Assembly: GCA_023433705.1 (NCBI GenBank)
Contig: JAEYUC010000089.1
Span: 1 to 22,739 of the forward strand
Source: Pseudomonadota bacterium
Lineage (GTDB): Bacteria > Pseudomonadota > Gammaproteobacteria > Steroidobacterales > Steroidobacteraceae
Reading direction: 5' to 3'
Length of the DNA stretch: 22,739 nucleotides
The translations under genes were made by a program, and so were the position numbers. The stretch's first letter is position 1, and each line of letters starts with the position of its first letter. This document shows, piece after piece, positions 16,057-22,739 of this stretch. The notes beneath the pieces are model-generated. The model was not told the origin of the DNA and did not search any database. It saw only the letters and a program-made list of their open reading frames with translations.

Positions 16057-16720
16057 GTTGAGTCAACGAGTGTCCAGCGTTCCGCCATCCGATCTGCGCA
16101 CGAAGATCCTGCAACGTTTCGCGGGCTCCACTCCGCGCCACGAACTCGAGGACTGGCGCCTGCTCGGCGTCTCTCCCGAGCGATTGCAGGCCCTGCAGCG
16201 ACATTTCCCGCCGAATCCCACGCCGGCGGCGGTGCTCGTGCCGTTCGTCGATCGCGACGAAGGACTCACCGTGTTGCTCACCGAGCGCGCGACCCACCTG
16301 GCGCGGCACGCCGCGCAGATCGCGTTCCCCGGTGGCCGGCTCGAGGACACCGACGCCGATTTCGCCAGCGCGGCGCTGCGCGAAGCGCAGGAAGAGATCG
16401 GACTCGATCCCGGGCGCGTGGAGGTCTTCGGCTATCTACCCGATCACCTCGTGATCAGCGGGTTCCGCGTCACGCCCGTGCTCGCGCTGGTGTCGCCGCC
16501 GGTGGAGCTGCGGCTCAATGCCGACGAAGTGTCCGCGGCATTCGAAGTGCCGGCGGCGCATTTCTTCGACCGCGCGAATCACAAGGCGCGGATGCGCCGC
16601 GTGGGCGACCAGGACATGCTGCTCTACGACATCCCGTGGCAGGAGCGGAACATCTGGGGCGCGACGGCCGGCATGTTGCTGACGCTGGTTCGCATGGTGC
16701 AGGAGGGAGAGGGCAAGTGA
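16031..16720 (+). CDS. nudL: Nudix hydrolase, CoA pyrophosphatase type (NudL-like)
   Basis: The protein has 229 residues from this start. It matches the UPF0035/NuCoA pattern: LLTERATHLARHAAQIAFPGG (82-102, two segments) precedes the Nudix box GGRLEDTDADF plus REAQEEIGL (101-125). The glycine usual before QxxFPGG is alanine here (Ala95). Members cleave coenzyme A and acyl-CoA into phosphopantetheine and 3',5'-ADP. The start is uncertain: GTG 16022, ATG 16031, TTG 16058 and GTG 16070 are all in frame. ATG 16031 has a GGTGG a few bases upstream but overlaps fumC by 26 bases, while the later starts avoid overlap. The stop codon overlaps the GTG start of mazG, so the two are translationally coupled. 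Confidence 0.87.
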   Translation: MAAAEAPVELSQRVSSVPPSDLRTKILQRFAGSTPRHELEDWRLLGVSPERLQALQRHFPPNPTPAAVLVPFVDRDEGLTVLLTERATHLARHAAQIAFPGGRLEDTDADFASAALREAQEEIGLDPGRVEVFGYLPDHLVISGFRVTPVLALVSPPVELRLNADEVSAAFEVPAAHFFDRANHKARMRRVGDQDMLLYDIPWQERNIWGATAGMLLTLVRMVQEGEGK

Positions 16721-17529
16721 ACGACACGCCGAAGGCAGCCCAGGATGCGCTCGCGCGCCTGATCGGAATCATGCGGCGACTGCGCGATCCGCAAGGCGGA
16801 TGTCCCTGGGATCTGGCCCAGGATTTCGCGAGCATCGCGCCGTACACGATCGAGGAGGCGTACGAAGTGGCCGAGGCGATCGCTCATGCCATGGCGGATG
16901 GCGAACCGCGCGGGCTGGAATCCGAGCTCGGCGACCTGCTGTTCCAGGTCGTGTTCCATGCGCAGATGGGCGCGGAACGCGGGTGGTTCGACTTCGCGAG
17001 CATCGCGAATGCGATTTCCGACAAGCTCACCGATCGTCATCCGCACGTTTTTGGAGAAGCCCACACCGGAACGACCGCCGAGCTGAATCGTGCGTGGGAG
17101 GAACACAAGGCGCGTGAACGCGCGGCGAAGTCGGGAACAACGCACAGCGAGCTCGCCGACGTGCCGCTCGCGTTGCCCGCGCTCGCGCGCGCCGCGAAGC
17201 TCGGCAAGCGCGCCGGCCGCGTCGGGTTCGACTGGCCCGATGCGCAGGGCGTGCGCGAAAAGATCGACGAGGAGCTGCGCGAAATCGCGGACGTCGCGCC
17301 CAACGACGATGCGAAACGCGCGGAAGAAGTCGGCGACCTGTTGTTTGCCACGGCGAACTGGGCCCGCCATCTTGGCGTCGATCCCGAAGAAGCGCTGCGC
17401 CAGGCGAACGCCAAATTCGAACGACGCTTTCGCGCCATGGAAAAGCTCGCGTCCGAGCGCGGTCTCGAGCTCAGGACACTGGATGCGACCGCGTGGGACG
17501 CCCTCTGGAACGAGGTGAAACGAACCTGA
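16717..17529 (+). CDS. mazG: Nucleoside triphosphate pyrophosphohydrolase MazG
   Basis: The protein has 270 residues (E. coli 263). It hydrolyses canonical and damaged (d)NTPs to monophosphates plus pyrophosphate and in E. coli also affects ppGpp level. Two MazG domains are visible: the first with EEAYE (46-50) and ESELGDLLFQ (68-77), the second with EEL (185-187) and EEVGDLLF (203-210). GGCPWD (27-32) and DRHPHVFG (106-113) are typical family segments. The start is GTG at 16717 in a GTGA overlap with the Nudix gene stop, preceded by the strong Shine-Dalgarno AGGAGGGAGAGGG. The frame is open further upstream, but that part is a shadow of the Nudix gene. It closes the fumC-nudL-mazG operon. 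Confidence 0.95.
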   Translation: MNDTPKAAQDALARLIGIMRRLRDPQGGCPWDLAQDFASIAPYTIEEAYEVAEAIAHAMADGEPRGLESELGDLLFQVVFHAQMGAERGWFDFASIANAISDKLTDRHPHVFGEAHTGTTAELNRAWEEHKARERAAKSGTTHSELADVPLALPALARAAKLGKRAGRVGFDWPDAQGVREKIDEELREIADVAPNDDAKRAEEVGDLLFATANWARHLGVDPEEALRQANAKFERRFRAMEKLASERGLELRTLDATAWDALWNEVKRT

Positions 17530-17630
17530 ATTCCGCGCCCGAGGTGGGCCGACAGGGTGTTCAGTAAGGATTCATCGACCCCTTCGTACAGTGACGCCAC
17601 GGTCGCGAAACGGCCGGAATCGGAGGGTTT

Positions 17631-18251
17631 ATGGCGATCATGGTTGCGAAGAAGAAGTTGGCGGTGGGTCTCCTGGCGGCGTCGATCGCCGCGCTGGTCG
17701 GAACCAGTGCCTTTGCCGGTAACCGCAACGACCATCGTTACGACGCACGCTACGACCAGGCTCGTTACGACGACGCCTACGACTACGCCAAGGTCGTCGA
17801 CGTCCAGCCGCTGATGACGCGGGTGCGCGTGAGCACGCCGGTGCGCGAGTGCTGGGACGAGACGCGAGTGGAAGGCGGTGGTTATCGCAACGGTCCGCTG
17901 CCGCGTTCGAACGCCGGCGCCACGTTGCTCGGCGCGGCGATCGGCGCCGTCATCGGCAACCAGATCGGCAGCGGCGACGGCCGTCGCGCCGCAACCGTCG
18001 GTGGCGCGGTGGTCGGTGCCGCCATCGGCCGCGACCAGGCCGAGAAGCGCAACGCGCAGTACGGCTCGGTCGGCCCCACACGCGAGTACACGGTCGAGCG
18101 CTGCGAGACGCGATACCGCGAAGAGTGGCAGGAGCGGGTCGATGGCTACCGGGTGACCTACCTGTACAACGGTCGTCGCCAGGTGACCGAGATGCCGTAC
18201 GACCCGGGCGATCGCATCCGCGTGCGGGTCGACGTCTCGCCGGCGGAATGA
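17631..18251 (+). CDS. Exported glycine-zipper 2TM (17-kDa antigen-type) protein
   Basis: The protein has 206 residues. A signal peptide (cleavage likely after AFA, residue 29) has no lipobox cysteine. After it comes a Tyr/Asp/Arg-rich stretch with repeated RYD units (36-53). A glycine zipper (96-133, GxxxG-type spacing in LLGAAIGAVIGNQIG and VGGAVVGAAIG) suggests a membrane-associated hairpin. A C-terminal region (151-203) has C158 and a YRVTYLYNGRRQVTEMP segment, and C74 is the other cysteine. Such proteins sit in the cell envelope and have no defined reaction. GGAGGG lies 3-4 bases before the first ATG; a second ATG nine bases on is possible. The 101 bases before it hold no clear promoter, and a strong terminator follows, so it is probably transcribed alone. 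Confidence 0.85.
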   Translation: MAIMVAKKKLAVGLLAASIAALVGTSAFAGNRNDHRYDARYDQARYDDAYDYAKVVDVQPLMTRVRVSTPVRECWDETRVEGGGYRNGPLPRSNAGATLLGAAIGAVIGNQIGSGDGRRAATVGGAVVGAAIGRDQAEKRNAQYGSVGPTREYTVERCETRYREEWQERVDGYRVTYLYNGRRQVTEMPYDPGDRIRVRVDVSPAE

Positions 18252-18291
18252 TGACGACCGAGTTGTTTGCGGCGGCGATCTGGTCGCTCTG

Positions 18292-18344
18292 GGCGATGCG
18301 GGCCAGCCCTCTCTGGAAAGAGACGGCCGCCCGCATCGCCTTTT
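18292..18344 (+). terminator. Rho-independent terminator with a forked hairpin
   Basis: GGCGATGCGGGC (18292-18303) and GCCCGCATCGCC (18329-18340) form a perfect 12-bp stem followed by TTTT. The 25-base loop contains its own stem, TCTCT/AGAGA (18310-18323), capped by the GNRA-type tetraloop GGAA. It separates the glycine-zipper gene from the PepSY-PhoP-PhoQ unit. Confidence 0.8.
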
Positions 18345-18363
18345 GCCGGCAAACAATTAAACT
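18343..18363 (+). promoter_or_regulatory. AT-rich patch before the PepSY gene (possible promoter)
   Basis: The palindrome TTGCCGGCAA (18343-18352) is followed by the only AT-rich patch in the area, including TAAACT (18358-18363) 10 bases before the ATG. It may be a -10 element giving a very short leader. I found no PhoP-box-type direct repeat with 11-base spacing. Confidence 0.3.
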
Positions 18364-18373
18364 GGCGCCCGTC

Positions 18374-18697
18374 ATGAGCAAACTCCGCCAGGTGTTGTTG
18401 CCCCTCACGCTGACCGCGGCCGCGGGATTCGCGCCGCTCGCGATGGCCCACGCACTGCCGGGTCAGGTCGTTCCCGGCACGCCGCTGCGCGAGGCGCCGG
18501 TGCAGGACGTGATGTTTCGCGATGGGATTTCGCTCGACGAGGCCGTGGCCCGCGCCGAGCGCCAGTACCGGGCGCGCGTGGTGCGCACGGAAGTAACGGA
18601 CGAGGACGGAAGGACCGTGTACGTGCTCAAGCTGCTGTCCGAAAACGGACGCGTGTTCACCGTGCGGATCGATGCCGCCACCGGGAGGATGCGATGA
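18374..18697 (+). CDS. Small exported PepSY-domain protein
   Basis: The protein has 107 residues. A signal peptide ends near AMA (residue 25), giving a mature periplasmic protein of about 80 residues. Residues 50-107 match a PepSY domain: ISLDEAVARAERQY, a strand pair around VYVLKLLSENGRVFTV, and the closing DAATGRM. PepSY domains are linked to inhibition of proteases and to sensing in the envelope; no enzyme activity is expected. The ATG at 18374 was chosen because it starts the signal peptide; the open frame upstream is non-coding and crosses the terminator. Its stop overlaps the ATG of the PhoP-like gene by 4 bases (ATGA), so the two are translated together. It may modulate the kinase, by analogy with other small regulators of PhoQ, but that is inference. 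Confidence 0.88.
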   Translation: MSKLRQVLLPLTLTAAAGFAPLAMAHALPGQVVPGTPLREAPVQDVMFRDGISLDEAVARAERQYRARVVRTEVTDEDGRTVYVLKLLSENGRVFTVRIDAATGRMR

Positions 18698-19395
18698 GAG
18701 CGCTGGTCGTCGAAGACGAAGCGACATTACGCGAGGGACTGCGCGAGCAGCTCTCCAAACACGGCTTCACGGTCGACGTGGCGAGCGATGGCGAGGAGGG
18801 ACTCTTCGCAGGTTCCGAATATCCGCTCGACATCGCCGTGATCGACCTGGGATTGCCCAAACTTCCGGGCCTCGAGCTGATCCGCAAGCTGCGCGCGGCC
18901 GGCAAGAAATTCCCCATCCTCATCCTCACGGCGCGCGACCGCTGGCAGGACAAGGTCGAAGGACTGCAGGCCGGCGCGGACGACTATGTCGCAAAGCCCT
19001 ATCACTTCGAGGAAGTACTCGCGCGCATGCAGGCGCTGCTGCGCCGGGCAGGCGGCTGGGCGAGCCCCGTGCTCGAATGCGGACCGATCCGGCTCGATAC
19101 GCGTGCCCAGACCGTGACGCTCAACGGCTCGGCGATCGAACTCACCACGTTCGAGTACCGCATCCTCGAGCACATGATGCTGCGCGCCGGCGACGTGATT
19201 TCGAAGACGGAGCTCACCGAGCGGCTCTACGACCAGGATTACGAGCGCGACAGCAACGTGATCGAGGTATTCATCGGGCGCCTTCGTCGCAAGCTCGATC
19301 CCGAGGAGACCCTGCAGCCGATCGAAACGCTGCGCGGCCGCGGGTATCGATTCGCGCTTGCCCGTACGGACATGGCGCGCCCTCCGGGCGCCTAG
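18694..19395 (+). CDS. phoP: PhoP-like response regulator, OmpR family
   Basis: The protein has 233 residues (E. coli PhoP 223). The receiver domain (1-115) has E7/D8, the phospho-acceptor D51 in VIDLGLP, T79 and K101. The segment LTARDRWQDKVEGLQAGADD plus YVAKPYHFEEVLARMQALLRR is close to E. coli PhoP. A winged-helix DNA-binding domain of the OmpR type follows (about 128-226, ending TLRGRGYRF). In E. coli PhoP answers to low Mg2+, acid and cationic peptides through PhoQ and controls envelope genes. The start is in a 4-base overlap with the PepSY gene, and GGAGG lies just upstream. The kinase gene follows after 23 bases. The symbol rests on likeness recalled from memory. Confidence 0.88.
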   Translation: MRALVVEDEATLREGLREQLSKHGFTVDVASDGEEGLFAGSEYPLDIAVIDLGLPKLPGLELIRKLRAAGKKFPILILTARDRWQDKVEGLQAGADDYVAKPYHFEEVLARMQALLRRAGGWASPVLECGPIRLDTRAQTVTLNGSAIELTTFEYRILEHMMLRAGDVISKTELTERLYDQDYERDSNVIEVFIGRLRRKLDPEETLQPIETLRGRGYRFALARTDMARPPGA

Positions 19396-19418
19396 CTACC
19401 CAGGCGCGCCCAGCCGCG

Positions 19419-20792
19419 ATGTCGCGACCGTCACTCAGACGCCGGCTGATGTTGTCGGTCTTCTGCGTGCTGGTCCTGTTCTTCGGACTCACCGTCCTGC
19501 TGCTCGACATGTTGTTCCGCGATGCCGCCGAGCGCGGCCTGCGGGAGGTCATCGACGCGCAGATGGTGGCGCTCATCGCCGCGGCGGATCCCGACGGACC
19601 CGAATCCGTGACGCCCACCGCGGTGCTCGAAACGCGCTTCGAAACGCCGGGTTCCGGCCTCTATGCCGAGATCCGTTCCGCGAGCGGCGAGAGTATCTGG
19701 CGTTCGCAATCGACGGTCGGCACGGACGTGCAGTTCGGCCCGCCGCTCGAACCCGGCGAGCGCAGTTTCTTCTTCACGCACATCGAAGGGACGCCGGTCC
19801 GGCTCGCCGTCGCGAGCCGCGGCATCCTGTGGGAGAACCTGCATGGGGAATCCGCGCGATTCACGTTCAGCGTCGCGTCGAGCCTGGATGCTTACGAGGA
19901 GCAGGTTTCGAGCTTCCGGCATCAACTCGTGGGTTGGTTCGCGGGACTCGCGTTGCTGTTCGTCGCGACGCTCGCGGTGCTGATCCGCTGGCTCTCCCAA
20001 CCCGTGCAACGCCTCGAGCGCGAGATCAAGGAAGTCGAGGCCGGCACGCGCGAGCGACTCAACGACGAGTGGCCGGTGGAGCTCGTGGCGGTCACGAGCA
20101 ACCTGAATGCGTTGCTCGATGCCGAACGCACGCGCGTGAAACGTTACCGCGACACGCTCGGCAATCTCGCGCACAGCCTGAAGACGCCGCTCGCGGTCAT
20201 GCGCCAGTCGCTCGGCGTCGGCGACGCGACCGCGCGCAACGCGGCGCTCAACGCCGAGATCGACCGGATGACCGGCACGATCGAACACCAGATGAATCGC
20301 GCCGCGGCGAGCGGTGGCGCGTTGCTGGGACAGGCGCCGGTGGATCTCGCGCCGGTGGTCGCGGAGCTGCGCTCGGCGCTGCTCAAGGTCTACGGCAACA
20401 AGGACCTGCTGTTCAAGACGGAGATCGAGCCGGGCGCGCAGTTCATCGGCGACCGCAACGACATCACGGAGATGCTCGGCAACCTGCTCGACAACGCCTG
20501 CAAGTGGGCCAGGTCGAACGTGCGTATCGAAGCGTCGATCGCGCCTGATGCCCAATCGCGGTCGGCGCTGTCGATCGTCATCGACGACGATGGACCGGGA
20601 ATCCGGGAGGCGGATCGGGCGAAAGTCCTGCAGCGCGGCGGCCGTGCCGACGAAGCGACCCCGGGCCACGGCCTCGGGCTTTCCATGGTGCACGACACGG
20701 TGGCGCTGTACGGAGGCAGCATGCGCATCGACGCCTCACGCCTCGGCGGAGCCCGCTTCGAGCTCAAACTACCGGGAAGATCCGGCGACTGA
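19419..20792 (+). CDS. phoQ: PhoQ-like sensor histidine kinase
   Basis: The protein has 457 residues (E. coli PhoQ 486). It has membrane helix 1 (12-32), a periplasmic sensor domain (about 33-170), helix 2 (171-190), a HAMP-like linker (190-240), the H-box with H252 in YRDTLGNLAHSLKTPLAV, an N-box (NLLDNACKW, 355-363), a G1 box (DDDGPGI, 389-395) and a G2 box (GHGLGLS, 416-422). The THSLKTPLAV-type H-box and the ending GGARFELKLPGR are like PhoQ. The sensor domain lacks the dense acidic cluster that binds divalent cations in E. coli PhoQ, so the stimulus may differ. The ATG at 19419 was chosen because it starts a short basic stretch before helix 1; the longer open frame upstream overlaps the regulator gene and is a shadow. 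Confidence 0.87.
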   Translation: MSRPSLRRRLMLSVFCVLVLFFGLTVLLLDMLFRDAAERGLREVIDAQMVALIAAADPDGPESVTPTAVLETRFETPGSGLYAEIRSASGESIWRSQSTVGTDVQFGPPLEPGERSFFFTHIEGTPVRLAVASRGILWENLHGESARFTFSVASSLDAYEEQVSSFRHQLVGWFAGLALLFVATLAVLIRWLSQPVQRLEREIKEVEAGTRERLNDEWPVELVAVTSNLNALLDAERTRVKRYRDTLGNLAHSLKTPLAVMRQSLGVGDATARNAALNAEIDRMTGTIEHQMNRAAASGGALLGQAPVDLAPVVAELRSALLKVYGNKDLLFKTEIEPGAQFIGDRNDITEMLGNLLDNACKWARSNVRIEASIAPDAQSRSALSIVIDDDGPGIREADRAKVLQRGGRADEATPGHGLGLSMVHDTVALYGGSMRIDASRLGGARFELKLPGRSGD

Positions 20793-20844
20793 TACGATCC
20801 CCGGCCGGATGAGTGGTTAGGCCGGCGGCCTGGAGGCACGGGAC

Positions 20845-21786
20845 ATGCGTTTGATGCTGTTGTGGATCCTCGTCGCGACCGCGGCGCAGGCCGCGCCACC
20901 CGAGCCCGCGAAGTTCATCGAAGCCCTGAGCAACGGGACCGTCGATCCCGTGAAGCACGACCTGGTCCCGGAGGATTTCTGGACACTGTCGGCCGAACAA
21001 CGCCTGGCCTGGAATCAGTCCGTCGTTCCCGGACTGTTGACCGAGGACTTGAACAGCGGCTGCGAGGCCGACCTGTTGCGGCGCCTGAACGGACTGATGT
21101 GGATGTCCCTGCTGCAGAAGTCGACCGATGCCGCCACCTGGAAGTCGAATGCGGAAGCAGTTCGTGCGCGCCTGGGTGAAATCGAGGAGCGACTGCGTCG
21201 TGCCGCGGAGCAGGCGCCGGCGAACGACGATCCGCGGATCGCGGAGCTCGAACGGCGAGTCGCGATGGATCAGAAGATCCGCACCCTGGAAGAGACTCCG
21301 TGGTCGGCCGACCTTCCTCCGCTCGCGGAGGAAGCGTGGAGCTCCGTGATGGTCGTGAGGTTCTGGGCCGTCGACTGCGACAACACCGCTTGGCTCAAGC
21401 GGCAGATGGCCGAGATCGGCTGGTTCGACATCGAAAGATTCGGCACGGGCGCCGACAAGGGCGCCTGGCTGCTCGTGCAGCACGCGGATCGGGACAAGGC
21501 ATTCCAGCGCGAGGTCCTGGCCATGCTCGAGTCGCTTCCGCCAGGCAAGACCAGTTCGAAGAACGTGGCCTATCTATACGACCGCGTCGCGAACGCCGAA
21601 GGTCGTCCGCAGAAATATGGCACGCAGGGCATGTGTCAGCCCGATGGCGCATGGGCCCCTAATCAGATCGAGGATCCGGCCGGAGTCGACGCGCGTCGCA
21701 AGGCCATCGGCTTGATACCGCTCGCCGAGTACATCGCGGGCTTCCGGAATATCTGTCCGCCGCCCGCGCCCGCGTCCAAGTCCTGA
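20845..21786 (+). CDS. Exported DUF6624-like protein of unknown function
   Basis: The protein has 313 residues. A short signal peptide (1-16, MRLMLLWILVATAAQA) is followed by a helical region with likely coiled coil (about 103-150). A C-terminal part (about 160-300) contains LLVQHADRDKAFQREVL and NVAYLYDRVANAEGRPQKYGTQG, wording I associate with DUF6624. No catalytic motif is recognised. Cysteines at 73, 178, 264 and 304 could form disulfides in the periplasm. GGAGG lies 8 bases before the ATG, next to a small AGGCC/GGCCT hairpin (20819-20831). It starts 52 bases after the kinase gene and could be part of that operon. Its TGA stop directly abuts the TAG of the convergent aldehyde dehydrogenase gene. 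Confidence 0.8.
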   Translation: MRLMLLWILVATAAQAAPPEPAKFIEALSNGTVDPVKHDLVPEDFWTLSAEQRLAWNQSVVPGLLTEDLNSGCEADLLRRLNGLMWMSLLQKSTDAATWKSNAEAVRARLGEIEERLRRAAEQAPANDDPRIAELERRVAMDQKIRTLEETPWSADLPPLAEEAWSSVMVVRFWAVDCDNTAWLKRQMAEIGWFDIERFGTGADKGAWLLVQHADRDKAFQREVLAMLESLPPGKTSSKNVAYLYDRVANAEGRPQKYGTQGMCQPDGAWAPNQIEDPAGVDARRKAIGLIPLAEYIAGFRNICPPPAPASKS

Positions 21787-22739
21787 CTAGGGCCCTTCCT
21801 TGATCTCGAACGTGATTCCCTGGGCCAGCGGCAACTCGCGGCTCCAGTTGATCGTGTTCGTCTGGCGGCGCATGTAGGCCTTCCAGGAATCCGAACCCGA
21901 CTCGCGTCCGCCGCCCGTGTCCTTCTCGCCGCCGAACGCGCCGCCGATTTCGGCGCCGGACGTACCGATGTTCACGTTGGCGATGCCGCAGTCGCTGCCG
22001 GTCGCCGACAGGAAACGTTCGGCGTGTTGCAGCCGGTCGGTGAAGATCGCGGACGACAGGCCATGCGCCGAGGCGTTCTGCATCTCGATGGCTTCGTCGA
22101 GCGTGTCGAACGCGATCAGGTAGAGCACGGGAGCGAAGGTCTCGTGTTGCACGATCGGCCACTCGTTCTCGGCTCGAACGATGGTCGGCGCGACGAAGTA
22201 GCCCTTGCCCGGCAGGACCTTCTCGCCGGTGACGACCTTGCCGCCGGCGGCCTTGGCCTGCTCGATGGCCTGTGAGTAGCGCTCGACCGAACCCTTGTCG
22301 ATCAGCGGACCCATGAGCGTCGCCGGATCGGAAGGATCGCCGATGCGCACCTGCGCGTAGGCGTGCACGAGCTTCTTCTCGAGCTCGTCGATGCGCGAGC
22401 GGTGCACGAGCACGCGACGCGTCGTCGTGCAGCGCTGGCCGGCGGTGCCGACCGCGCCGAACACGATCGAAGGCACCGCGAGTTTCAGGTCCGCGGATTC
22501 GTCCACGATGATCGCATTGTTGCCGCCTAGCTCGAGCAGCACCTTGCCGAGACGCCGCGCCACGCGTTCGGCGACGTTGCGTCCCACCGCGGTCGAGCCC
22601 GTGAACGACACCAGCGCGACGCGGCGATCCTCGACGAACTTCGTCGCGAGCTCGGTGCCCGCGTCGATGAACAGCTGGAAGATGGGCGGTAGTTCGTTCT
22701 CGCGCATCACCTTGTTGCACAGGTGCTGGACGGCGAGGG
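21787..22739 (-). CDS. Aldehyde dehydrogenase, ALDH7 type (alpha-aminoadipic semialdehyde dehydrogenase-like), partial
   Basis: Only the C-terminal 317 codons are in the window; the frame stays open to the right edge, so the N-terminal NAD-binding part is outside. Visible are the cofactor/active-site segment SFTGSTAVGR, the catalytic glutamate in LELGGNNAIIV, the catalytic cysteine in GTAGQRCTTTRR, and EIGGAFGGEKDTGGGRESGSDSWK (in two parts) with YMRRQTNTINWS. The last block is characteristic of ALDH7A1 and bacterial AmaB/Pcd enzymes, which oxidise alpha-aminoadipic semialdehyde (piperideine-6-carboxylate) in lysine breakdown. Neighbouring lysine-catabolic genes, if any, lie outside the window. 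The stop is adjacent to the stop of the convergent DUF6624-like gene, with no base between. Confidence 0.92.
   Translation of the reverse strand, partial: LAVQHLCNKVMRENELPPIFQLFIDAGTELATKFVEDRRVALVSFTGSTAVGRNVAERVARRLGKVLLELGGNNAIIVDESADLKLAVPSIVFGAVGTAGQRCTTTRRVLVHRSRIDELEKKLVHAYAQVRIGDPSDPATLMGPLIDKGSVERYSQAIEQAKAAGGKVVTGEKVLPGKGYFVAPTIVRAENEWPIVQHETFAPVLYLIAFDTLDEAIEMQNASAHGLSSAIFTDRLQHAERFLSATGSDCGIANVNIGTSGAEIGGAFGGEKDTGGGRESGSDSWKAYMRRQTNTINWSRELPLAQGITFEIKEGP

Noticed and set aside
17530..17630. Possible small gene on the minus strand between mazG and the glycine-zipper gene
   Set aside because: A readable stretch exists, but codon use is unlike the neighbours, there is no start with a Shine-Dalgarno, and it runs into antisense of mazG.
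18252..18373. PhoP box upstream of the PepSY gene
   Set aside because: AGTTTA and TGTTTG occur on the minus strand, but their spacing is about 8 bases instead of the 11-base repeat of known PhoP boxes.
18672..19418. Long upstream extension of the kinase frame
   Set aside because: It overlaps the whole response regulator gene in another frame and has no membrane or signal features; helix 1 begins right after the ATG at 19419.
19431..20693. 420-codon minus-strand frame opposite the PhoQ-like kinase
   Set aside because: Shadow of the kinase gene; no motif of its own.

Overview
The window is GC-rich, densely coded chromosomal DNA with strongly GC-biased third codon positions and short intergenic gaps. 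The gene content (E. coli-type PurB, MnmA, NudJ-like Nudix, AcnA, class II fumarase, MazG, CreD, and a PhoP/PhoQ-like pair) points to a gammaproteobacterium. My guess is the Steroidobacterales/Xanthomonadales/Nevskiales side, but the lineage is inferred from gene content and not proven. I saw no rRNA, tRNA, CRISPR array, insertion sequence, phage gene or replication origin. No gene-free stretch exceeds 300 bases; the longest is 12989-13230.

Layout. (1) 25-4992, minus strand: a two-gene cyclic-di-GMP operon. A very large periplasmic beta-propeller sensor with an intact GGDEF domain is followed 9 bases later by a PAS/degenerate-GGDEF/EAL protein that lacks one conserved catalytic lysine. (2) 5141-7276: a HAD-IB phosphatase (minus) divergent from creD (plus). 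(3) 7403-14595, minus strand: a run read as purB, an unrecognised PLD-like protein, a NudJ-like Nudix hydrolase, mnmA, acnA, and a secreted intradiol-dioxygenase-like protein. (4) 14647-17529, plus strand, divergent from purB: fumC, a CoA-pyrophosphatase-type Nudix hydrolase, and mazG, with overlapping ends. (5) 17631-18344: a glycine-zipper envelope protein closed by a strong hairpin terminator. (6) 18374-21786, plus strand: a small exported PepSY protein translationally coupled to a PhoP-like regulator, then a PhoQ-like kinase, then a DUF6624-like exported protein. (7) 21787-22739, minus strand: the C-terminal part of an ALDH7-type aldehyde dehydrogenase that runs off the window.

How the parts relate. 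The core is housekeeping: purine synthesis, tRNA thiolation, TCA enzymes (AcnA and FumC on either side of purB), and three nucleotide-cleaning hydrolases. Around it lie envelope and signalling functions. purB, mnmA, a NudJ-like gene and a PhoPQ-like pair within 10 kb recall the E. coli nudJ-mnmA-hflD-purB-phoPQ neighbourhood, but reordered, with hflD missing and an unknown gene in the gap.

The observations most worth a second look are: the paired c-di-GMP proteins (14-blade sensor cyclase plus an EAL domain with Lys to Met); the PepSY-PhoP-PhoQ unit whose sensor domain lacks the E. coli-type acidic patch; a dispersed repeat that supplies the stop codon of one gene and forms an inverted pair between two convergent genes; a perfect hairpin over the mnmA start codon; and the structured 242-base region downstream of purB. 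I did not find a clearly new defence or mobile system.
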